Positions 1 to 8,111 of a stretch of 32,189 nt of DNA are shown here, piece by piece (the stretch's first letter is position 1; each line of letters opens with the position of its first letter). This stretch comes from an uncultured Verrucomicrobiota bacterium (lineage in GTDB: Bacteria; Verrucomicrobiota; Verrucomicrobiia; Opitutales; Seribacteraceae), in assembly GCA_902615835.1 (NCBI GenBank), contig CACMQL010000019.1, positions 1-32,189 of the forward strand, given 5' to 3'. Both the position numbers and the translations under genes were made by a program. The notes under the pieces are model-generated. The model had not been told where the DNA came from. It made no database searches and worked only from the letters and a program-made list of their open reading frames with translations.

Positions 1-574
1 ACTTCTCCCGAGCCACAGCTATCTCATGAGTAATTAAATCGATTATCGCAAGTCTCTCAACTTCACTCGGCTGGGACACATGCTCGGGTGGCATTTCTCC
101 CAAATTCAGCTGATCTACAATTTCCTGCCAAAGTTCCTGTTCCCGGAAATCCTGAATCGATGAGGATAACAGGTCGAAACGACGATCCGCTTTCTGTTTT
201 TCTTCCCCATGACACTGGTAGCAATACTTACTGACAAATTCTCTGGGATTGGTATCTGTGACCAATGGATACTTCTCCTGTTCCTTTAAGATATTCTGGA
301 CATAAGCTTGATCTGGTCCCGAAAGAATGGATAGCGGAAAGAGGAATTGCTTGGAATCACTTCTTTCAATGATAATCTTTTCTCCTGATCGGCTAATTAA
401 ACGTGCCTGTATTTCTACACCTTCGCTTGAGGTCCAAGTACGGAGAGGAAATTCAGCGGAAAAACATTGGAGTCCGAAAGCCAATAAGAGAAAAACCGAA
501 AGCCGAAGATTACTCGAATAACTGCAGGCTATGAACCCATAACGGGATCGATCAAAGGATGCCAATCTCAACAT
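1..574 (-). CDS. SHD1-PSCyt (planctomycete-type cytochrome c) protein, partial at left edge
   Basis: Only the N-terminal 191 or so residues are in the window; the gene runs off the left edge. I translated it by hand from ATG at 572-574, four bases past the DUF1552 stop. An N-terminal hydrophobic stretch (SVFLLLAFGLQCFSA) looks like a signal peptide. It is followed by a segment of about 55 residues beginning EFPLRTWTSSEG and ending LSGPDQAYVQ, which resembles the SLA1-homology SHD1 domain. Next comes the heme-binding motif CYQCH and the phrase LNLGEMPPE, both typical of the PSCyt domain. In known families such an N-terminus leads into DUF1592/DUF1588/DUF1587-type domains, and such genes neighbour DUF1552 genes as here. 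Expected to be periplasmic and to carry heme c. Function of the family is not established. The missing 3' part decides the exact family. Confidence 0.8.
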   Translation of the reverse strand, partial: MLRLASFDRSRYGFIACSYSSNLRLSVFLLLAFGLQCFSAEFPLRTWTSSEGVEIQARLISRSGEKIIIERSDSKQFLFPLSILSGPDQAYVQNILKEQEKYPLVTDTNPREFVSKYCYQCHGEEKQKADRRFDLLSSSIQDFREQELWQEIVDQLNLGEMPPEHVSQPSEVERLAIIDLITHEIAVAREK

Positions 575-577
575 TAC

Positions 578-1822
578 TTAGGAAAAATTCAGCCCTGAAA
601 AAGTACCGGTGCTCTTCCCAAAATTATCCCGTTCCACTCCAAACCATTGTAGTGCGGACAGCCAAAGGTTACTCAAAGGTATCCGTTTATGATGCTCTTC
701 CGGAGAAATAATATGCCCCTTGTGATTTAATCCACCCCCTGCCATCAGCACGGGTAAATTCTTGTTGCTGTGCCTGGATCCGTCACTCATTCCGCTACCC
801 ACGATCACCAGGGTATCATCAAAAATCTTGGCTTCCTGCAACTTGGTAAACAACCGATTTACCTGGCTAAAAATATAATCCTCCGCAACCTGTAACTCCG
901 CCAGTTTGTCCTCTCCCTTGCTGTGATGCGAAAGCCCATGATAGCCGTAAGATACTCCATCCAAATCGGTGGTGGTAAATCCAATTGGAATCTCAAAGGT
1001 GGCAACCCGGGTGGAATCCGTCTGCAAAGCAAGGGTAAGTAAATCAAAGAATAAAGGCATTTCCTCAATATCCATCCGTTCTTCATCGGTGATTGGACTT
1101 ATTCCGGGCTCAGGCTTTGGCCGGTCAAGCCATTCCTTGGACATTTGCAATCGGAGTTCGACCTCGCGTACCGAAGTCAGGTACTGATCCAGTTTATCAC
1201 GATCAAAACCGTTGATTTTTCCCTGCAAGGATTTGGCGGAACCCATGAGAGCGTCCAGTATACTTCCCCGATGGGATAGTCGATTACGCTCAAGATTTCT
1301 TTCCGACTGCGAGGACTGGGTAAACAAGGCATTAAACAAACGAGCCGGGCTGTTAACCGGTGGAATTCGTACGCCGGTACGGGTCCAGCACATATCAGTA
1401 CCCTCCCCAATTCCGGCAGTGATGGATGGAAAGCGGGCGGCGGTGCCGACATGTTCCGCAGCAATCTGATCGAGGGAAACATTTTTCTCCGGGAAACCCT
1501 TGGATTCTTGTTTTTTTACCCCGGTAAGAAAAGAATTTACTCCGCCATGTCCCCCACCCACATCATGATCAAGGTGAGAAAAAACCGTGAAATTCTTCCT
1601 ATGCCCTTCAATATTTTTCAGGGTTGGACTACTTACATAATCCGTTCCCTCCTCCTTCGGGAAAAACGCACCTGGATAAAAGCCCAAGTGATTCCCAACC
1701 GCAAGAATTCGCTTGTTTCGAACTGTTTCAATTGCCCCGTAAGCCGTGGTGGATGTGCTTTCAAAGAACGGTATAGCTAATGCCAACCCTGCACCCCTTA
1801 AAAAGTTTCTTCGATCAATCAT
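578..1822 (-). CDS. DUF1552 domain protein, Tat-exported
   Basis: A 414-residue DUF1552 protein. I start it at the ATG at 1822, because MIDRRNFLRGAGLALAIPFF is a standard twin-arginine signal and most family members begin just before the RR. A GTG seven codons upstream (1843) is the alternative. Family-like features include the GGGHGG segment near residue 90 and the late VIVGSGMSDGSRHSNKNLPVLMAGG region, which resembles alkaline-phosphatase/sulfatase-fold proteins such as DUF1501. The folded, exported product should be periplasmic. It lies 48 nt downstream of blh and 3 nt upstream of the PSCyt gene, so it may be co-transcribed with the proteorhodopsin operon. DUF1552 and DUF1592 proteins recur as pairs in PVC genomes, but their reaction is unknown. 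Confidence 0.88.
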   Translation of the reverse strand: MIDRRNFLRGAGLALAIPFFESTSTTAYGAIETVRNKRILAVGNHLGFYPGAFFPKEEGTDYVSSPTLKNIEGHRKNFTVFSHLDHDVGGGHGGVNSFLTGVKKQESKGFPEKNVSLDQIAAEHVGTAARFPSITAGIGEGTDMCWTRTGVRIPPVNSPARLFNALFTQSSQSERNLERNRLSHRGSILDALMGSAKSLQGKINGFDRDKLDQYLTSVREVELRLQMSKEWLDRPKPEPGISPITDEERMDIEEMPLFFDLLTLALQTDSTRVATFEIPIGFTTTDLDGVSYGYHGLSHHSKGEDKLAELQVAEDYIFSQVNRLFTKLQEAKIFDDTLVIVGSGMSDGSRHSNKNLPVLMAGGGLNHKGHIISPEEHHKRIPLSNLWLSALQWFGVERDNFGKSTGTFSGLNFS

Positions 1823-1870
1823 GCTCCGGCGTGTTACATTCACACTAATTAATAGTAGACATTTACTTAT

Positions 1871-2932
1871 TTAACCCAACTCTTTTTTAAATTGAAAACG
1901 ATCCATCAAGCAGACTACGACTGTGTGTGGGAGAGTAAGGATGGAAATGCCAAGCATTGCCTTTCCCAACCAGTCGAGTTGGATCCCTCGGAAGGAAAGC
2001 GGTAGGGCAAGTAAAAACCATAGTCCAACTAAAGCCAAAAAAGTCATAAGCCCACTTATTTGTAGCCAGCGTGCCTTGAGTTTCAGATAAGCACCTTTCT
2101 CCAGACTTTCCTTCCCTATCGGGTCTATCCAGATTATACGAAGACTGTGCCGGAGACTGTGCCAAAGTGCGAAGTAGGTCCCAAGTGCCCAAAGGGGAGG
2201 AAGCCATAAAAACCAAATCAAGAGAAAACAAGCTTCAAAAAAGTCAAAAGCCCAGGCTCCCTTCTCATTTTTTTCAAGCTTGTGAAATGATAAAAACAAT
2301 TGCATCACTGTAAGAATTAGTGGAATTGCAAGAAAAAAGGATTGATTTTGGGTGATCCAAACAAGGTCATAATTTACTTGACCGCCCTGACGGATCATCT
2401 CCTCCAAAAACATACGATAAGTCTCGTTACCCAAATAACCGGGTAAGAGGATAGGAATGCTTCCCCTCGCCATTATGTGTAGAGATTTTAAAAAAAAGGA
2501 CCGTTCGAGATAGCCCGCCCGGTGCATTTTTACCGATAAGTATCGATCTCCCTGCCCCCAGTGAAAAATGGTGATGACCAAAAAGAATACAGCCGAAGCC
2601 AAAGGCTGGAAAAACCAGCTGATCAGATACAGAACCGACAGCGTTGGGTAAAGTAAAAGTGTGGATATTTTGAATGCCCATGTACTTTTTTTGATCATTC
2701 CCCAGATTAATATATGATCAGCCCCACCATGAGGCATTCCGAAAAGAAAGAGACTTAAATAAAGCGGGAGTAATTGGTAGGATATGGGCCAATCAGAGCT
2801 CAATATACCCAAAACACCCATGGGAATAAGAAGCCCAAGCGTAAGCTTGGTCAAACCTATCGAATAGGACTTAGGTAAGGGTTCCCCGCTGGATAAGTAA
2901 ATCCTTATTGGATTCCATTCTATCCATTTCAT
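1871..2932 (-). CDS. blh: Brp/Blh-family beta-carotene 15,15'-dioxygenase
   Basis: Cleaves beta-carotene to two all-trans-retinal molecules, the chromophore for the proteorhodopsin encoded in the same operon. It is a polytopic membrane protein. Numbered from ATG 2932 (353 aa), the family histidines are visible: GMPHGGADH (H68, H73), FHWGQGD (H124), ALWHSLRH (H258, H262) and TLPH (H336). These are the candidate iron ligands. The start at 2932 shares one base with the cyclase stop (TGATG), with GGAG 12 nt upstream, so translational coupling is likely. In-frame ATG 2950 and TTG 2965 upstream are less likely. Known Blh proteins have a similar size and sit in proteorhodopsin clusters, which supports the call strongly. 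Confidence 0.93.
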   Translation of the reverse strand: MKWIEWNPIRIYLSSGEPLPKSYSIGLTKLTLGLLIPMGVLGILSSDWPISYQLLPLYLSLFLFGMPHGGADHILIWGMIKKSTWAFKISTLLLYPTLSVLYLISWFFQPLASAVFFLVITIFHWGQGDRYLSVKMHRAGYLERSFFLKSLHIMARGSIPILLPGYLGNETYRMFLEEMIRQGGQVNYDLVWITQNQSFFLAIPLILTVMQLFLSFHKLEKNEKGAWAFDFFEACFLLIWFLWLPPLWALGTYFALWHSLRHSLRIIWIDPIGKESLEKGAYLKLKARWLQISGLMTFLALVGLWFLLALPLSFRGIQLDWLGKAMLGISILTLPHTVVVCLMDRFQFKKELG

Positions 2933-3627
2933 CAATCTTGATTTCTCCATGCCTGCCAAAGACAAAGCCCCTGCAGGACAAACAAATTAGTCAGGGCAAA
3001 GAAGAGAGCTTCCTCAACCGGAAGAATACCCAGTTCAATGCCAGAACGTGTGGCCTTAGAAATCCTCCAAATACCCTCCGAAATCGCATGAGCATCCACC
3101 AGGCAAAGATATAGCGTAAAACCGGCCCAAACCGGCAGCCAGGTCTTAGCACCTGAGACAAGTGTTCTCGCCCCCAGTCCCCACTGAACCATCAAAGGTG
3201 GGAATGCCCAGACCAAGATTAGACCGGCATAGGTTCCCGAATCACTACTCAAACAGTAAGCCCCAATCAGGCCGGGAATTAAACCCAAAACAAATCCTTT
3301 GCCTGAAAAGTTAAGCCTAAAAACTTTCACTTTTTGTGAAATCATAGACCATAAAACTCCTGCAAGCATGGTTTGCATGACCATAAATCCATATTCCTCA
3401 ATGGGCACAAAGCCGATAGTCCCAAGAACTACTCCTTCTGGATAACTCCAAATATTTTTCATGATGAGATAGTTATCCCACGGGGTGGTGTAAACTAATG
3501 CAATAGCACTCATCACTCCAATGCCCGAGAGGGTGTTCCGATCAAGGCATTTTTTTTGCCCAGCCCAGGTAGTAAAGGCAAGTAATGGAATGCCTATCAA
3601 TTGAATTAGGAACTCCAGGTAGGTCAT
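2932..3627 (-). CDS. crtY: Lycopene beta-cyclase, fused CrtYc-CrtYd type
   Basis: Cyclizes both ends of lycopene to give beta-carotene, the Blh substrate. This is the small membrane-embedded cyclase type (fused CrtYc and CrtYd halves, also found in archaea and fungi), not the FAD-dependent CrtY/CrtL type: there is no Rossmann motif and the 231 residues are mostly hydrophobic helices. The two halves each carry the conserved acidic motif: TPWDNY (residues 48-53) followed by FVPIEEYGFM (73-82), and ELGILPVEEALFF (198-210). Six bases separate it from the crtIB stop, and its own stop overlaps the blh start by one base, so it is an operon member. ATG 3627 is the natural start. Confidence 0.92.
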   Translation of the reverse strand: MTYLEFLIQLIGIPLLAFTTWAGQKKCLDRNTLSGIGVMSAIALVYTTPWDNYLIMKNIWSYPEGVVLGTIGFVPIEEYGFMVMQTMLAGVLWSMISQKVKVFRLNFSGKGFVLGLIPGLIGAYCLSSDSGTYAGLILVWAFPPLMVQWGLGARTLVSGAKTWLPVWAGFTLYLCLVDAHAISEGIWRISKATRSGIELGILPVEEALFFALTNLFVLQGLCLWQAWRNQD

Positions 3628-3633
3628 ATTTTA

Positions 3634-5949
3634 TCAGGATACAAAGGCCCGAAAGAAGGAGGGTAGTAAGATTCTCATTTTTTTCGTCCCTGTTACCACT
3701 GCCCGGTTTGCATGATAGAAAGACGGATCTTTTTTAATAAGTTCACCAATTTCCTGATACATGCGACCCGCCCAGCGGACCACAATCCTCATTCTTAGCG
3801 GTAGATAACGAATTCCTGCTTCTCCACTGGCATACCTTTGATCCGCAATCCTGAGCAGGCGGCTCTTAACTAGATTGATTTCTGCCAGAGATTTTGAATT
3901 CTCTGATAGCAGGGTGGAAACGGTGGGTAAGTTTTCAAAAAAATCTGCGGGTAGGTAAATCCTGTCTTTTTCCGCATCTTCATGAACATCCCGGCAGATA
4001 TTTGTAAGTTGCATCGCGATACCCAGATCATCGGCATGCTGCAAGGCTTCTGTATCCGTAACTCCAAAAATTGGACAAGTCATCAATCCAATCGTTCCTG
4101 CCACTCCATGACAATATTTAATCAGCTCAGCTTCCGATTGAACCCGCACACGGTTCTGTTCACCAATCATCGCTTCCATTAATTCTGTCAGAGGCAACGA
4201 GGCCAAACCCCACCTGGCCTGAAGGAATCGATAATGGTCAAGGAGTTCGTGCGGATGATGATTTTTCCAACAGATCATCGCTTGCTTCAGTTTCTCCCCT
4301 TCCCCCTCGTCCGCCCAATCATCCAGGGTCCTGCAAACATAATACAACCTAAAAACAGCTTCAGCTCTTTCCTTCGGTAGCAGGAACGAAGCAAGCGAGA
4401 AGGTACGACTTTTGGAGCGGAAAATCCGGTGAAATGCCACCTCCTCACCGAGTCGGGAAGGGGGTACCAGTTTTTCCACCACCTTAGCCGAAGAGACCAC
4501 TCCCGGAACTCCGGCTCCGGGGTGCGTACCCGCGCCGCAGAAATAAAGATTCTCCAGGTCTTCTGACCGGTTATGAAAACGAAACCATGCGGATTGCCGA
4601 AAGAGAGGGGCTATCGAAAAGCCGCTACCCCATAAAGTGTTAAATTTACCTTCAAAATCGTCTGGAGTCACAAAATGAGAAACTTTGAGGCAGTCTCCCA
4701 GGCCGGGAAGCAGGGTTTTCTCCAACTGAGTCTGCACTTGCATGCGAATCCGCTCCCCCGCCTCCCGCCAATCAATATTGGCCAGCTTATTGGGGACGGG
4801 TGCCAGCACATAAAAAGCATCGCCGTCCTTTGGAGCCATACTTGGATCCGTCGCTGACGGTCGGTGCAGGTAAAGACTCAGATCATTGGAAAGGATTTTC
4901 CGACCGTAAATATCTTTGAGTAATTCCTTGAAAGCCTTTCCCATGATGATGGTATGATGCTCGACTCCTGGATAGGAACGACTCGTTCCAAAATACCAAA
5001 CAAATAGGCCCATGGAAAATGAAAGGCGACCGAGTCTTTTGTCCGTCCACTTCGATCGGTGCTTGGCGGGAATTAAATCCCGGTAAACCTTGGGAGGATC
5101 GGCGTCAAAAACGATTAAGTCGGCCGATTTTAGCTCCCCTGACTGCAGACGAATACCCGAGGCTTTTTTACCCTCGACAAGCACCTCATTCACTTGCTGA
5201 TTGAGCTCAAGTTTAATCCCCGCTTCCCTCATTAATGTTACCAAGGCTTGGACCAATGCTCCGGTTCCTCCTTTGGGGAACCAAACTCCCCATTTTCTTT
5301 CCAAGTAATGAATGAGGCAATAAATGGAAGTGGTTTGCAGAGGATTTCCTCCAACTAGAAGGGGATGAATACTAAATGCCCGTCGTAAACGGTCATCCTT
5401 AAGAAAATTACCAACCAAGGAATAAACTGAAAGGTAGCTTTTCAGGGATAGAAGAGCCGGAACTTGAAAAATCATAGTCCGGAATCGATGAAAAGGTTGA
5501 TCTGCCAGTTTTTCAAAACCCACGGCAAATATGTTTTTGGAGAAGTCTACCAGTTTTTCATATCCCGACCCTTCACCAGGAGAAAGACGGTTGATCTCGG
5601 CGATAGTATCTTCAAGACGTCCTCCGTAGTCCAATTTTGAACCATCCACAAACTCAAACCGATACCAAGGCTCAACAGGAAGAAAATCTACATAATCCGA
5701 TCTTTTTTTACCATACAGCTCGAATAATTCATCAAACAAAAAAGGAGCCGTTATGACTGTTGGGCCTCCATCAAATTTATATTTCCCTATTTCGTATACT
5801 TGGGCCCGACCACCCGCTTTTGGATTATTATCAACCACGGAAACTTCATAGCCAAGTCTTCTAAGTCGTAAACTCATGGCCAAGCCACCAAAACCGGCAC
5901 CCACAACAATGGCTCTACGGGGGGGGCAGGAATAGTTCCCGTTGATCAC
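3634..5949 (-). CDS. crtIB: Bifunctional phytoene desaturase-phytoene synthase fusion (CrtI-CrtB)
   Basis: One 771-residue protein does two successive steps: GGPP to phytoene (CrtB) and phytoene to lycopene (CrtI). Residues 1 to about 495 are the CrtI flavoprotein: VVGAGFGGLA FAD-binding loop at 15-24, GGRAQ at 46-50, and the C-terminal FAD motif LYFCGAGTHPGAGVPG at about 467-482. From about 510 the CrtB domain starts with SKSRTFSLASFLLP, followed by the first aspartate motif DDWAD (about 542-546) and the second region NICRDVHEDAEKDRIYLP (about 649-666). Both active sites look intact. The start is GTG 5949; the frame is closed by TAA just upstream. No stop or frameshift separates the domains, so the fusion is real in this sequence. 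Gap to crtE is 34 nt. Confidence 0.95.
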   Translation of the reverse strand: MINGNYSCPPRRAIVVGAGFGGLAMSLRLRRLGYEVSVVDNNPKAGGRAQVYEIGKYKFDGGPTVITAPFLFDELFELYGKKRSDYVDFLPVEPWYRFEFVDGSKLDYGGRLEDTIAEINRLSPGEGSGYEKLVDFSKNIFAVGFEKLADQPFHRFRTMIFQVPALLSLKSYLSVYSLVGNFLKDDRLRRAFSIHPLLVGGNPLQTTSIYCLIHYLERKWGVWFPKGGTGALVQALVTLMREAGIKLELNQQVNEVLVEGKKASGIRLQSGELKSADLIVFDADPPKVYRDLIPAKHRSKWTDKRLGRLSFSMGLFVWYFGTSRSYPGVEHHTIIMGKAFKELLKDIYGRKILSNDLSLYLHRPSATDPSMAPKDGDAFYVLAPVPNKLANIDWREAGERIRMQVQTQLEKTLLPGLGDCLKVSHFVTPDDFEGKFNTLWGSGFSIAPLFRQSAWFRFHNRSEDLENLYFCGAGTHPGAGVPGVVSSAKVVEKLVPPSRLGEEVAFHRIFRSKSRTFSLASFLLPKERAEAVFRLYYVCRTLDDWADEGEGEKLKQAMICWKNHHPHELLDHYRFLQARWGLASLPLTELMEAMIGEQNRVRVQSEAELIKYCHGVAGTIGLMTCPIFGVTDTEALQHADDLGIAMQLTNICRDVHEDAEKDRIYLPADFFENLPTVSTLLSENSKSLAEINLVKSRLLRIADQRYASGEAGIRYLPLRMRIVVRWAGRMYQEIGELIKKDPSFYHANRAVVTGTKKMRILLPSFFRAFVS

Positions 5950-5983
5950 TTCTCTGTGGAGGGGTTACCGTAACGATCAATAG

Positions 5984-6895
5984 TTAGGAATTACCCAAGA
6001 TTTTTCTGGCTGACTGAATGGGAGAAGTGAGAGTGATGAACGGTTTAATAACACCGGTAAAAAAATCGCTCATTTCAGGGACATGGAGTTTGGCCAAGTC
6101 CATTGCTGATGTGATCAGGCTTGTTTGAAAATCCTCAATAAATTCTTGATGTTTCCCTTCGAAGGAAGCTGAATTTTCCAAAAGGTAGTATAGGTTCGGT
6201 CTATTGTTTTGGAAGTCGGATGGGTTCCTACGACCTTTTTTGATACCATGATAATCAGACTGATCATCACGGATTTGGTAAGCGATCGCCAAATTTGTGA
6301 AGATTTCAGTTATAGAATTAAGGACTACTTGGTTTTTTCTGGCTGCAATGGCCACACAACGGGCGGGCAGGGCAAACATGACTCCGGTTTTGTCACGAGA
6401 CATTTCAGTGTAGCCTGAAAGTACATCGCTTGTAATTTTGGATGCAAAATCTAATTCTTTGAAAGCTCCCTTGACCGCAGTGTAGACACAATTGGATAAT
6501 TCCGATGACCAAGAAACCTTTACCATTGGTTCAATATTGATGAGACCCGAGACATTAAATGATTTGGCAATCAGTAAATCTCCAAGCAAGAGTGCTTTTT
6601 CTTTACCGTATCTTTTCCACGGGGTTTCATATCCCCTTCTCTCTGCATCATCGTCAATTAAATCATCATGGATGAGACTGGCATTATGCAGAAGGTCAGT
6701 AAAAGCGGCTATGTCTAGTAGCAAATCTTCTTCAAGGCCAAAAGATTTACCAACGGAGAAACAAATTTTGGCACGAATTTTTTGACCTGACCAGAAATAT
6801 GGATCATCCACAAAGTCTCTGAGTACGGGATCTTCGCAAAAGTAATTCCTGAGCCGCCATTGAAGACGGCTCAGGAAGTCTAAACTGCAATCCAT
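5984..6895 (-). CDS. crtE: Polyprenyl synthase, geranylgeranyl diphosphate synthase (CrtE)
   Basis: Condenses isopentenyl diphosphate with allylic diphosphates to make GGPP, the substrate of the CrtB domain encoded next. It is a 303-residue soluble all-helical trans-isoprenyl diphosphate synthase. The first Asp-rich motif is DDLIDD at residues 77-82, followed by ERRGYETPW with the conserved arginines. The second is QIRDDQSDY (D210, D211, D214). Residue MDCSLD at ATG 6895 is the start, 24 nt after the rhodopsin stop. Chain length (C20 versus C15) cannot be proved from sequence by eye; the carotenoid context makes GGPP by far the likeliest product. Confidence 0.93.
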   Translation of the reverse strand: MDCSLDFLSRLQWRLRNYFCEDPVLRDFVDDPYFWSGQKIRAKICFSVGKSFGLEEDLLLDIAAFTDLLHNASLIHDDLIDDDAERRGYETPWKRYGKEKALLLGDLLIAKSFNVSGLINIEPMVKVSWSSELSNCVYTAVKGAFKELDFASKITSDVLSGYTEMSRDKTGVMFALPARCVAIAARKNQVVLNSITEIFTNLAIAYQIRDDQSDYHGIKKGRRNPSDFQNNRPNLYYLLENSASFEGKHQEFIEDFQTSLITSAMDLAKLHVPEMSDFFTGVIKPFITLTSPIQSARKILGNS

Positions 6896-6919
6896 AGATT
6901 GAGTATCTAGTGGAAAAAA

Positions 6920-7732
6920 TTAAACTGTCTGATCGCTCTCGCTATCGCTTACAGCTGCGACCCAGATGGCAAGTCCAAAGGCCGCCTTGTTTACCAAATC
7001 TGCTAAGTTGTAGATAATGTTTAATGCTTCGCTGTCACTGCTTCCACCACCCATATAAGCGACATAATATCCAATCGGATAAATGGCCCAGCCAAAGGTA
7101 ACGATCGCACGGATAGTTTTAAAAGCCTGCTGACTGGCTGGGTTACCGCTGTTTTCGTTTAATTTCGAAGCTTCTCCTTTGAAAATTTCGTAAATTATGT
7201 AAAGCCAACCAGCCATACCAACTACAAAAGCGGGACCGACATCTGCATAGCCAGCTTCCCCAGCATACCCACCAACCAACATAACTAGCGAAGCAATGAG
7301 TAACTTCCAAAAAAGTTCCACGCTCACCTTGGTAACTGCTGCGAGAATTAAATAAAATTCGACAATCTGCAATGGAACAGTGATCAACCAATCAATGTAT
7401 CTAAAAACTGTGGGGCTTGTCCCAGTGTTGACCCACACCTCTCTCATGTACATGTAATGCCAAAATGCAATACCTGTTACCAGCCCAGCCACTGTTAAGG
7501 AAGTTTTCCATTTACCCTTAACGCGGTCACGCTCGATGAAGAAAAATACCGTGGCGGCGAGCATCATGGCCGTAGCAAGCCAGAAACTTACTCCCACAAA
7601 GTCGTCTGGAAGGAGGGAACCGTCGTAAACAATTTCAGCTGCTTCGGGTTCTTCTGCATGGTCATCCGCATATGTCACAAATGGGATGAGGATTGAGCTT
7701 ATTAGTATGAGTAGGATATTTTTCGTTTTCAC
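6920..7732 (-). CDS. Proteorhodopsin, predicted blue-absorbing proton pump
   Basis: A 270-residue microbial rhodopsin with seven membrane helices and a cleavable N-terminal signal (cut likely near YA, residue 22). Diagnostic residues: H92 (GIAFWHYMYMREVW), D114 as Schiff-base counter-ion in RYIDWL, E125 as cytoplasmic proton donor in LQIVEF, and K249 as the retinal-binding lysine in NLADLVNKAAFG. The D...E pair marks an outward H+ pump rather than an Na+ or Cl- pump. Residue Q122 aligns with position 105 of the SAR86 protein, where Gln gives blue and Leu green absorption. G166 (DVGPAF) replaces a bulky residue, see findings. The start is GTG 7732 with no clear Shine-Dalgarno. It is first in the operon, so light-driven pumping and retinal supply are co-expressed. 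Confidence 0.96.
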   Translation of the reverse strand: MKTKNILLILISSILIPFVTYADDHAEEPEAAEIVYDGSLLPDDFVGVSFWLATAMMLAATVFFFIERDRVKGKWKTSLTVAGLVTGIAFWHYMYMREVWVNTGTSPTVFRYIDWLITVPLQIVEFYLILAAVTKVSVELFWKLLIASLVMLVGGYAGEAGYADVGPAFVVGMAGWLYIIYEIFKGEASKLNENSGNPASQQAFKTIRAIVTFGWAIYPIGYYVAYMGGGSSDSEALNIIYNLADLVNKAAFGLAIWVAAVSDSESDQTV

Positions 7733-8111
7733 AGGATATATTTTATGTTTTGAGTTTGGGGTTCGTAAAATACGAGTTATGATTAATGACGAACTGTATA
7801 CATTTTACAAATAAAAAATTTGTTCAAGGATTGTACATTAATCACATATACATTTATGTATTGATTTCATTCATACCAATCTTCCATTTTTTCTGTATGG
7901 GTTGTCAACCCACTTTATTTTTTTTGACCAAAAATAACTCAAGCTACGATCTCTTATAAATCTTTCATCAAAGAATTTTAAAGCCTAGAGGGCATTGGAG
8001 TAAACATTCTTAAATCTCTTAACCATGCTCCAACAAAAGAAAGAAACTAGCGATTTCAAGATATCCCAGGCAAAAGAGAATTTTAGGCAACTAATGATTT
8101 TAAATTTTTTG
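7733..8111. other. Intergenic region upstream of proteorhodopsin
   Basis: About 380 nt without a supported gene. The half next to the rhodopsin is strongly AT-rich and probably holds the operon promoter. A plus-strand open frame of 54 codons starts at ATG 8024, but it has no ribosome-binding site and overlaps the remnant on the other strand, so I do not call it. No tRNA, riboswitch or strong terminator hairpin was seen. Confidence 0.4.
7849..7860. promoter_or_regulatory. Short inverted repeat upstream of the proteorhodopsin operon
   Basis: TACAT-TT-ATGTA, a 5+5 inverted repeat with a 2-base centre, lies about 117 nt upstream of the rhodopsin start in a very AT-rich stretch (about 7790-7860). 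It could be an operator, or just composition. Possible -35-like TTGAAC and AT-rich -10-like sequences follow on the minus strand, but none is convincing. Confidence 0.2.
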
